This document shows, one piece after another, positions 12,400 to 21,437 of a DNA stretch of 64,000 nucleotides (position 1 is the stretch's first letter; every line of letters begins with the position of its first letter). The DNA comes from Kingdonia uniflora. Lineage: Eukaryota > Streptophyta > Magnoliopsida > Ranunculales > Circaeasteraceae. The notes below the pieces were generated by a model. The model worked only from the letters and a program-made list of their open reading frames with translations, was not told the origin of the DNA and ran no database searches. Made by a program: the position numbers and the translations under genes. Location of the stretch: positions 310,001 through 374,000 of the forward strand of contig JACGCM010000604.1 in the NCBI GenBank assembly GCA_014058105.1, read 5' to 3'.

Positions 12400-12595
12400 A
12401 ATTGAAAATTAAGAAACCTTCACGGATTGTGTGGGTCGCTTCTATCAAAACCAACACAGACTCGCCCAATTTCGTGCATATGTTTTGGGTTAGGAACTGT
12501 GCAATGCAAATGACTTTCCTCATCCACCATCCAAAACTCCTCGAGATCTCCAACAGCAAAAATGACTAAGGGGTCATTTGTGGCGGCCGGTGGGG
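12400..12595 (-). other. Conserved upstream segment of copy 2 (possible 5' exon or UTR)
   Basis: On the minus strand this conserved block reads open from about 12590 to 12425, including EEFWMVDEESHLHC and HEIGRVCVGF, and ends at a possible donor (CC|GTGAAG). Homologous blocks occur near 14385-15062, 16400-16575 and 17740-17905, but those carry a 14-base insertion (TACAATAATCCAAG-like) that breaks the frame with TAA. The block may be a coding 5' exon open only in copy 2, or non-coding leader that happens to be open. Low certainty. Confidence 0.35.
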
Positions 12596-12627
12596 GGTGG
12601 TTAGAGGCGGTGGCGGTGTGAGATGAT

Positions 12628-13037
12628 TGTAAGGACCTAAATTCGTAGCTTGAATGGCCTCTTACACCAAATGTATTTGTGACACAAATATGATAAACAT
12701 ATAATATAAGATGATACAGGTTTTAGCGTGGAAACCTTTGAATAAGTAAAAACCACGACCTCAATTCGAGGATTTAGTAAGAATGACTTTATTGCTTAGG
12801 AATAGCGAATGTTGAATATAGTTGAGATATTTTTAATCGAAAATCCTTCATCCTTTCCTCTTTCTCTGTTATCCCTTTTATAACTTTTATTTTCAGTTCG
12901 TGTGTGTGTCAGCACGTTCTCTTGGATTGGGGTAGTGGAGGTTTTTCTAGTAAGTACTAGTTCGTAGGGGACAAGTGTCTTTGACTCGTTCTGTTCTATT
13001 TGGAGTGCTCGAGCCACATTCCTTCTTAGCTAGGTAC
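12628..13037 (-). repeat. LTR fragment A (TGTAAGGACC family)
   Basis: On the minus strand it has LTR-like order: a TATA-like TTATAAAAGGG, an AATAAAG polyadenylation-type signal, and the end AGGTCCTTACA. The outer end is missing. The same fragment recurs at 15119, 16614 and 17960, and in the opposite orientation at 13575. Reading frames within it (for example 12796-13017) are not conserved as coding. Confidence 0.6.
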
Positions 13038-13574
13038 TCACCTAACAAAATCAGATAGTGAAACCGCCACATTTAATAGTAGTCATCCTCAGCTTCAGCC
13101 GTTTCCTCCTCCATCATCCCATGGTATGTTGGTGACACCGGTATGGGAGTGGGCATATCCAAAGATTAGTTGCCAAAATAGCGTACCTGCAGCCTTTGCA
13201 ATTCAGTAAGCAACCTCGACTCGTATACTTGGCGCTTGGTCATCACCATTTTCAAGACAAAGAACCACCAGGTAATACCAGAGACAGAGTACTTTCATAG
13301 AGATGTACATATACTATTTATATCCGACCCCCATTCAATGCAAGGCAGATTTCCAAAGTAATCATCATTCAAGAACAACATTTATTGGGAAACCCAAAAG
13401 CCAGATACATTAATCCTTTCCAATGTAATCAATGCCATAATACGGTTTTCAATAAAGAAATGACAAGTTCCCAGCCAGTCAAATTACCCATTATACTTTT
13501 TCAAATACCAACACCAGCATTTCACAAATTTTTCTCAATCAAAGCCACTTGTGCCTTTAGTTGTGAGGGGCGAT
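13038..13574. other. No recognised gene
   Basis: Unique sequence between two LTR copies of opposite orientation. On the minus strand a short stretch at about 13250-13188 reads MVMTKRQVYESRLLTELQ and ends at CAG|GTACG, which could be an exon or internal retroelement DNA; I cannot tell. Confidence 0.3.
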
Positions 13575-14109
13575 TGTAGGGACCTATCCCTCGACCTAGT
13601 CTAAACTCGAACTACCAATTCCAAATTCGAACTACCTCAATACCAGACTCATGCATTATACACCTGACATATATAATCAGTATTGACACCTAGACCACGA
13701 ACTGATAAAGAACGTGGATCGAGCACTGTACAAAATATGAACAAGTCAAAGATACCTGTCTCCCATGAACTAACAGTTATACATTCAACTACTTCTTGAC
13801 CTATTTTTTAGGAGAACGTACTTCTATACGATAACAAACTGAGAATGAGGTATATATAAAAGATGAGTTCCAGAGGAGAATGGATCAAAATTTTTACACT
13901 TCATTATCAAGTTTTTTTAGCTCAAAAAATCATAAACTTGTAATCAAAATTTGGCCTCAAGTAATAAAAGTTGCAGTTAATAAATCCTCAAGCCGAGGTC
14001 GTGATTTTTACTTATTCATAGGTTTTCACGCTAATCACCCGTATCATTCTTATTATATTAGTTGTGTCACAAGTACATTTGGTGTAAGAGCTAATTTCGA
14101 GCTACTACA
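13575..14109 (+). repeat. LTR copy E (TGTAAGGACC family), plus orientation
   Basis: Begins TGTAGGGACCTATC and ends at about CGAGCTACTACA. It contains TATATATAAAAG near 13850 and the U5-like tract that matches fragments A-D in reverse complement (for example GAGGTCGTGATTTTTACTTA). It abuts exon b of a gene remnant, so its arrival or a linked deletion removed that copy's exons 2-4. No clear target duplication. Confidence 0.6.
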
Positions 14110-14130
14110 AAATTAGGCCATTACATAAAC

Positions 14131-15062
14131 CTCATACATCGTAGAGTCCATAGGCATTATCGAGTTGAAAGCCACTGAGCTACTCATCTCTACAGGGAGG
14201 AAGAAGTAAAAATAATTAAAGAACAAAAAAAAACTCAATTATTGTTTGAGAAACAACAAACAAACAAACCCTAAATAAATAAATTGAGAATTGAAAATAG
14301 ATAAACATTAACTACAATATAGAGAGTGGAGAGAAAGTTGTTTTTTACCTGATTGATGATTGAAAATTTTTGGTAGGGGAGAGAACACTATGTGGGACGC
14401 TTCTATCAACACCAACACAGGTGATAGGCATGAAAAATGCCTATTTTTGTCCTTCAATTCACATTATCTATGACCTTATTTTATGTTTTACTGAGCCTAA
14501 TTAAAGTATGTTTGACTATTTCAGGTAATAAGATAATTGTAACCAAGCCCGGTCTTAAAGCCCAACTTTTACAAGCTAAAGAGTTGCTGGAGATTACCAG
14601 TTGTTAAGAGCTGCTGGAGATGACCTAGTACTAGTCAACAACTGCTCGAAGACTTAGTCAAATATTTTGGCTAAAAGATCTCCACAAAAGGAGGGTTGTT
14701 GAGGGAGATGAGGGCTGGAGTTAGGTTAAGAGAGAGAGAGAGTTGTAAAGGGAGAGGGAGTTATCTTTTTAGTTTTTTTTATCCTTTTTCTACTGTAGTT
14801 CTTCTATTTTTGGATGAAAACCTTTTTTAATCAATAAAGAATGGTTTTTCTTAAATCACGATTTTAATATTTGTATTCCTGAGAACGAAACCTTCTATGT
14901 TTCAACAACCCGATTTGATACGGATTATCAACAGGCTCGCCTAATTACGTGTATATGTTTTGGGTTAGGAACTTGGATTATTGTACTATGCAATGCAAAT
15001 GGCGCTTTACTCATTAACTATCAGAAGCTCCTCGCGATTTCCTACGACAAAAATGACTAAGG
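14131..15062 (-). pseudogene. Unknown-family remnant E (exon b plus upstream block)
   Basis: Only the 5' part of a copy survives. Exon b at 14189-14131 (acceptor GTAG, donor GAG|GTTTAT) encodes 19 residues starting MSSSVAF, in the same phase as the other copies. The upstream block follows at 14385-15062 but is split by a solo LTR at 14422-14930. Exons 2-4 are absent; LTR copy E lies where they should be. Confidence 0.55.
14422..14930. mobile_element. Solo LTR with perfect 5-bp target duplication
   Basis: 509 bp running from TGATAGGCATG to GGATTATCA, with terminal inverted TGATA/TATCA. It is flanked on both sides by ACAGG (14417-14421 and 14931-14935). Removing it restores the uninterrupted upstream block seen at 12430 and 16440. 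The first 22 bases can form a hairpin (ATAGGCAT/ATGCCTAT). Solo LTRs arise by recombination between an element's two LTRs. The strand is uncertain. Confidence 0.85.
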
Positions 15063-15118
15063 GGTTATTTGTGGTGGCCGGTAGGGGGTGGTTAGAGGCG
15101 GTGGTGACGTGAGATGGT

Positions 15119-15560
15119 TGTAAGGACCTAAATTCGTAGCTCGAATGGCCTCTTACACCAAATGTATCTGTGACACAAATATGATAAACAAATAATATAA
15201 GATGATACAGGTTTTAGCTTGGAAACCTCTGAATAGGTGAAAACCACGACCTCAGTTCGAGGATTTAGTAAGAATGACTTTATTTCTTAGGAATAACGAA
15301 TGTTGAATACAATTGAGATCTTTTTAATCGAAAATCCTTCCACCTTTCCTCTTTCTCTGTTATCCCTTTTATAGCTTTCATCTTCAGTTCGTGTGTGTGT
15401 TTGCACGTTCTCTTGGATTGGGGTAGCGGAGGTTTTTCTAGTAACTACAAGTTCGTAGGGGAAAGGTATCTTCAACTCGCTCTATTCTATTAGGAGTGCT
15501 CGAGCCACCTTCATTCTTAGTTCGTGATCCATGTGTCAAATGTCGGTAGGGTGCATGTCA
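15119..15560 (-). repeat. LTR fragment B (TGTAAGGACC family)
   Basis: Close match to fragment A but extending further (TTCGTGATCCATGTGTCAAA). It is fused at about 15560 to gene 3' flank (TGACAAACACATACATAAAA). The same fusion occurs in C and D, so it predates their duplication. Confidence 0.6.
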
Positions 15561-15932
15561 TGTATATTTAGATAATATTATTGACAAACACATACATAAA
15601 ATACATAAAGGTAGCAAGCAAAAATACAAGTAAAGGAAGCGATGAAGATTAGGACTAACAAAGATTACCAAATTAGATGTCATATACAAATGAAAATAGA
15701 TCATCTTGATCCATTAAAAACATAATTAAAAGCAGATACCTCCAATCGTATTTTCTCTGAAGATACGAAGATCAACAAATAAAAGCGCTTACATTTCCAT
15801 GAAACAAAATACAACTTTTTTTGCCCAAACATAAAATACATAGAACTAACATTAGTCCAAATCGGAAGATTTACAAACAGCTGTCTTTGTGTTGCTGACT
15901 GTAATACTCACATTTTAGAATTATAAGAGCGC

Positions 15933-16366
15933 TTAGCTCATGCACTGGCCCGCATCATCATTCAAGTTGCTATTACTACCGTCAATATTCTCGCTGCCGT
16001 AGCCATTAGTTTCCATCGTAGACTTGACCCAGTGACGTTCAGTGACGTTAAGAAGGTCATTCTAGCCAATAGGAGGAAGAAGTTAGAATCATGTTTTTAG
16101 CACAGCGCACTAGGCCAAGGTTATGTTCTTTCACTACAAAGATTCTAACAATAATAAGATTATCAAATCATGAAAACAAAACTAACCAGTTCCATCATTC
16201 CTGGTGGTTTTCGCTTCTCCTCCTCAGTAAACCCACCAATATCATAATGATGATACGAGATTTTGAAAACAATAAACCTAATATCAATTAGTATCATAAC
16301 ACGTACGATAGGTACATACATTTTAAGAGAGCATTTTTTAGATCTTCGATTGCCTTTTCAAGTTGT
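15933..16366 (-). pseudogene. Unknown-family remnant B (exons 4, 3, end of 2)
   Basis: Exon 4 (16061-15933) is open: NDLLNVTERHWVKS then an acidic Ser/Asn tail; its usual TAG is CAG, so the frame runs four more codons to TAA. Exon 3 is 16236-16187, but its acceptor AG is changed to TG. Only the last ~46 bp of exon 2 remain (16365-16320); the rest, with exons a and b, is deleted and replaced by upstream-block DNA beginning TTCTTACC. Not functional. Confidence 0.6.
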
Positions 16367-16613
16367 TCTTACCTAATTGATGATTGATGATTGATGATTT
16401 TCGGTAGGGAAGAGAACACTGTTTGGGTCGCTTCTATCAACACCAACATAGACTCACCCAATTGCGGGCATATGCTTTTGGTTTAGGAACATGTATTATT
16501 GTACTGTGCAATGCAAATGACTTTCCTCATCTACCATTCAAAACTCCTCAAGATCTCCTACAGTTAAAATGACTAGGGGTCATCGGTGGCCGGTGGGGGT
16601 GGCGTAAGGTGGT

Positions 16614-17062
16614 TGTAAGGACCTAAATTCGTAGCTTGAATGGCCTCTACACCAAATGTACCTGCGACACAAATATGATAAACATATAATATAAGATGAT
16701 CAGGTTTTACCGTGGAAACCTTTGAATAGGTGAAAATCACGACCTCAGTTCGAGGATTTAGTAAGAATGACATTATTGCTTATGAATAACGAATGTTGAA
16801 TACAATTGAGATCTTTTTAATCGAAAGTCCTTCCTCCTTTTCTCTTTCTCTGTTATCCCTTTTATAGCTTTCATCTTCAGTTCGTGTGTGTGTCAACACG
16901 TTTTCTTGGATTGGGGGAGTAGTGGAGGTATTTCCAATAACTATCAGTTCATAGGTGACAGGTGTCTTTGGCTCGTTCTGTTCTATTTAGAGTGCTCGAG
17001 CCACGTTCCTTCTTAATTCGTGATCTATGTGTCAGATATTGGTAGGGTGCATGTAATGCATA
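16614..17062 (-). repeat. LTR fragment C (TGTAAGGACC family)
   Basis: Third copy of the same LTR fragment, 1495 bp after B, with the same fusion to gene flank. Confidence 0.6.
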
Positions 17063-17514
17063 TTTAGATAGTATTACTGACAAACATATATATAAAACAT
17101 ATAAAGGTAACAAACAAAAGTATAAGTAAAGTAAGCGTTGAAGATTGGGACAAACAATATTACCAATTAGATGTCATATACAAATGAAAATAGAACATCT
17201 TGATCCATTAAAAACATAATTAAAAGCAGATACACATAATCATTTTTTCTCTGAAGATACGAAGATAACCAAATAAAAGCGTTTGCATTTCCATGAAACA
17301 ATATGCATATTTTTTTGCCCAAACATAAAATACATAGAACCGACATTAGTCCAAATCGGAAGATTTACAAACCGCTGTCTTTGTTTGCTGACTGAAATAC
17401 TCACATTTGAGAATTATAAGAGTGCTAAGCTCATGTACTAGGCTAAAGTTATTTTCTTTAACTATAAAGATTCTAACAATAATGAGATTATCAAATCATG
17501 AAAACAAAACTAAC

Positions 17515-17693
17515 CAGTTCCATCATTCCTGGTAGTTTTCGCTTCTCCTCCTCAGTAAACCCACCTATATAATAATGATGATACGATATTTAGAAAACAA
17601 TAAACCTAATACCAATTGGTATCATAACACGTACGATAGGTACATACATTTTAAGAGGGCGTTATTTAGATCTTCGATTGCTTTTTCAAGTTG
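17515..17693 (-). pseudogene. Unknown-family remnant C (exon 3 and end of exon 2)
   Basis: Tandem duplicate of remnant B with the identical exon 2 deletion junction (CAAGTTG|TTCTTACC). It keeps exon 3 (17564-17515) and the exon 2 end (17693-17648, donor GTATGT). Exon 4 is deleted between about 17440 and 17450, which also explains why this unit is ~150 bp shorter. Confidence 0.55.
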
Positions 17694-17959
17694 TTCTTAC
17701 CTGATTGATGATTAATGATTGATGATTTTCGATAGGGAAGAAAGCACTGCTTGGGTCGCTTCAATCAACACCAACACAGACTCGCCTAATTGCGTGTATA
17801 TGCTTTGGTTTAGGAACTTGGATTATTGTACTGTGCAATGCAAATGACTTTCCTCATCTACCATCCAAAACTCCTCGAGATCTCCTACAGTAAAAATAAC
17901 TAAGGGGTCATTTGTGGTGGCCAGTGGGGGTGGTTAGAGGCGGTGGTGGCGTGAGGAGG

Positions 17960-18418
17960 CTATAAGGTCCTAAATTCGTAGTTCGAATGGCCTCTTTCAC
18001 CAAATGTACTTGTGACACAAATATGATAAATAAATAATATAAGATGATATAAGTTTTTTCGTGGAAACTTTTGAATGGGCAAAAACCATGACCTCAGTTC
18101 GAGGATTTAGTAAGAATGACTTTATTGCTTATGAATAACGAATGGCGAATACAATTGAGATCTTTTTAGTCAAAAATCCTTCCACCTTTCCTCTATCTCT
18201 GTTATCCCTTTTATAGCTTTCATCTTCAGTTCGTGTGTGTGTCAGCACATTCTCATGGATTGGGGGAGTAGTGGAGGTTTTTTCAATAACTATAAGTTCG
18301 GAGGGGGCAGGTGTCTTTGACTCATTCTGTTCTATTTGGAGTACTCGGGCCACGTTCCTTCTTAGTTCGTGATCCATGTGTCAGATGTTGGTAAGGTGCA
18401 TGCAGTGTATATTTAGAT
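17960..18418 (-). repeat. LTR fragment D (TGTAAGGACC family)
   Basis: Fourth copy, 1346 bp after C; its terminal TG has become TA. It joins gene flank at the same point as B and C. Confidence 0.58.
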
Positions 18419-19612
18419 AATATTACTGACAAACACATACATAAAACACATTTAGGTAGCAAACAAAAGTATAAGTAAAGGAAGCGCTGAAGATTAGGAC
18501 TAACAAAGATTACTAATTAGATGCCATATACAAATGAAAATAGAACATCTTGATCCATTAAAAGCAGATGCCCCCAATCGTATTTTCTCTAAAGATACGA
18601 AGATCAACAAATAAAAGCGTTTGAATTTCCATGAAACAAAATACAGCTTTATTTGCCCTAACATAAAATACATAGAACCGACATTAGTCAAAATCAGAAG
18701 ATTTACAAACAACTGCCTTTGTTTGCTGACTGAAGTACTCTTGGAAATTAGAAGAGTGCTTAGCTCATGCACTAATCCGGATCACCATTCAAGTTGCTAT
18801 TACTGCCATCACTATTCTTGCTGTCGTATCCAGCAGCTTCCATCATGGACTTAACCCAGTGACGTTCTATCACTCTAAGAAGGTCATTCTAGCCAAGAGG
18901 AAGAAGTTAGAATCATGTTTTAAGTACAACGTACTAGGATAAGGTAATTTTCTTTTACTACAAAGACTCTAACAATAATGTGATTATCAAATCATGAAAA
19001 CAAAACTAACCAGATCCATCACTTCTGGTGGATTTTTCTTCTCCTTCTCAGTAAACCCCACCTATATCATAATGATGATACGAGATTTAAAAAACAATAA
19101 ACCAAATACCAATTGGTATCATAACACATGCGATAGGTACATATATTTTAAGAGAGCGTTTTTTAGATCTTCGATTTCTTTTTCAAGTTGAGGGCGTAGA
19201 GACTCGTCCGCTAGCTTCCCAACGTCTATTTGATCAATGAAGTAAACTAAGCAATCCTTTCTTCCTTCTATATTATATGTTTGGCTACGACTTATAAGGT
19301 TGCCAAGGTTACTGAGGTTAGTCACTAGGTGAGGGTGATGGTGAAGGACATCAGCTATGACCCAAATATTGTTTTTACACTCGAGCTCAGTTTTTTCATT
19401 AACATAGTAGTTGAATCCAGAATCAGCATTACCAAAGATGAAATTAAGAAAGTTATTGGGGTTTTTAGCAATAGCATCCTCTTTCTCCTTTTCACATTCA
19501 TAAAATACAACAAATCCTTCCATTGGTCGTTTTGGTTTATTTTGTGTACAAAAGAAACAGTTAAGCTTCGAAGGTCTTCAAAGTTGGGGTCTCCGGATTG
19601 AGTCTTTTGGTG

Positions 19613-21099
19613 AGAGCATCCACAACAACTAGGTGAAGGATGAAGTGGAGGGTGGATTCCCATCCTTCACCCTCATTTGGGCAAATCCACCTCACAGCAG
19701 CTAGGCGACTACGCCTCCGTGGCTTTGCAATATCCACCTTGAGGGTAGATTCTCCACCCTGTGGGTGGATATTTGGTGGATTGATGCCCCGCGGTTCTTA
19801 ACTGCTCTTAGGGAGTGAGCCAATGGGATGATGATACTTGTCAATCTTTAAGAGGCCCTTTTCCCGTGCGGTTTAGAATTGCACATATATATAGCATCTA
19901 GGATAGAGACATGTGGACGACTGAGATTTGACAATGTGTACAACGGCTAGTTCTTGCCACGCAGTTCTGAACTGCGTGGCAAGAGCCTTCAAGTATGAAA
20001 TGTTCTCAAGGTTCCCCCTCAACACTTGATTTTCCCTGTTCAAACTTCTTCTACAAGAAACTCAACGGCTATAAACGGCTAGTTTTTTTCATCAATAAAA
20101 CCAATTCATCTTCTACTCTCATACTCTTCTACACTCAACTCATTCTTATTAAATCTCAAAGGTGAACTTTATTATGTTATTATCAATTTTGGCGAATCAT
20201 GTCTGACGAAATCCTGGCTGACCTAATCATGTCTGACCCATCACTCTCATCTTTGGAGTCACCGTCTTCATCATCGTCCGGAAGCGAAGATGTCTTCCGA
20301 CGTCAAATTGAGATGATGCACGAGACGACATCATCACGGAGGTAGGATTACTTCGGTGACAACCCAATCTTCAAAGGTATCCCATTTCGTCGTCAATTCC
20401 GTACGAGCGAAGGTGTGTATCAACATATTTCTTATCAAATAATTTCTTTGAACCCCTACTTTATTCAAAGAGGAAATGTTGCTAAGACGATGGGCTTATC
20501 CTCGGACCAAAAGATAACGTGCGCACTTCGTATGTTATGTTACGGTACGAGCGCAGACGCCCAAGAAGAATACCTTCGGATTGGGGAGTCTACGGGTATT
20601 TTGTACTTGAATGAATTTTGTAAAACAATTATTCAAAGCTCAATTCCTTAGATCTCCCAATGAAAATGATACATTACACTTGTTAGAAGTGAATGGATCG
20701 TGTGGCTTCCAGGGGATGTTAGGTAGTTTAGATTGTATGTATTGGAAATGGAAGAATTGTCCTACCAGGTGGGCAGGACAATATACTGGGTATAAGAAAT
20801 GAAGTTTATGCCTAAAACTTGCAGGATGATGCTGCGCGGTTCTGAACTGCGCGCCTATTAAAAAAAGCAAATACATGGCAATTCCTTATTGGTCCTTACT
20901 ACACACAGTTCTGAACAACGCTTATATGATGAATGTTTCTGATTGGGACACGTCGCTAGATTATGAATGTGGATGTTCCCACGCAGTTCAAAAATACGCT
21001 AAGTGATATTTACCTTGATTTTAAACGAATTGTTGTGGGGTGGATTGAATTCACTCTGATTTATTTCCAAATTTATCCACCTACAGCAGTGGATGCTCT
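19613..21099 (+). mobile_element. PIF/Harbinger DNA transposon, decayed
   Basis: About 1.49 kb with imperfect terminal inverted repeats of ~24 bp. The left end reads AGAGCATCCACAACAACTAG; the right end, reverse complemented, reads AGAGCATCCACTGCTGTAGG. It sits inside exon 2 of gene copy D, whose sequence resumes on both sides. The expected 3-bp TTA/TAA target duplication is not preserved and ~27 bp of flank is missing. Internal transposase homology supports the class. Confidence 0.82.
20199..20802 (+). pseudogene. Harbinger transposase fragment
   Basis: N-terminal half of a plant PIF/Harbinger (DDE superfamily) transposase, which would cut and paste the element. The start at 20199 (MSDEILADLIMSD) is followed by an acidic Ser-rich leader. 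A TAG at 20343-20345 interrupts it, then FRRQFRTSEGVYQHI, LSSDQKITCALRMLCYG and DAQEEYLRIGEST, the typical helix-turn-helix region. A frameshift at about 20620 leads to SPNENDTLHLL and GMLGSLDCMYWKWKNCP, the block holding the first catalytic Asp. Sequence after GQYTGYKK ends at a stop; the rest of the DDE domain is deleted. Non-autonomous. Confidence 0.82.
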
Positions 21100-21437
21100 A
21101 ACCTTGGATAAAAGTTGTGAACATATAATGAATAAATATTCTAGTTTGTTGGTAAATTGATCAAGTTTTTTGAGTCGCATGTATAACTCCTTGAGATGAT
21201 ACAATTTCCGAGGCACTTCCCCTATCAATTTGAGAACATCATCAATCATTGCATATATATCCTATTATAAAAGACAAACTTCCGTCAACGAACTTTTCTC
21301 ACGTAAAAAAGAAGAAAAAATGTTAAGCACTTAAATCATTTTCTATAAAAAAAATAAGATACGGATTTTGCTAGAATTCTATTGAAACATTAGGAATTTG
21401 TTTCAAATACAGTTAATGAGCTTTGAATGAGGCCAAT

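Larger units (their letters stand above)
18772..21261 (-). pseudogene. Unknown-family gene copy D, interrupted by Harbinger
   Basis: Closest relative of copy 1. Exon 4 (18888-18772) is fully open: 38 codons plus TAG, NDLLRVIERHWVKSMME then a Ser/Asn/Asp-rich tail. Exon 3 (19061-19011) has a 1-nt insertion. Exon 2 spans 21261-19145 but is split by a Harbinger element at 19613-21099 and has lost about 27 bp at the insertion site. Its 3' donor has changed from GTATGT to ATATGT. The part at 19523-19145 is open and keeps the ADE residues that copy 1 loses to frameshift. Exon b lies at 31895-31819, beyond a 10.2-kb retroelement array in the intron. Clearly a pseudogene, but useful for reconstructing the family's exon structure. 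Confidence 0.65.

Noticed and set aside
12796..13017. Minus-strand frames repeated at 12796, 15287 and 18129
   Set aside because: They lie in the repeated LTR fragments and are similar through duplication; lengths and starts vary and no domain is visible.
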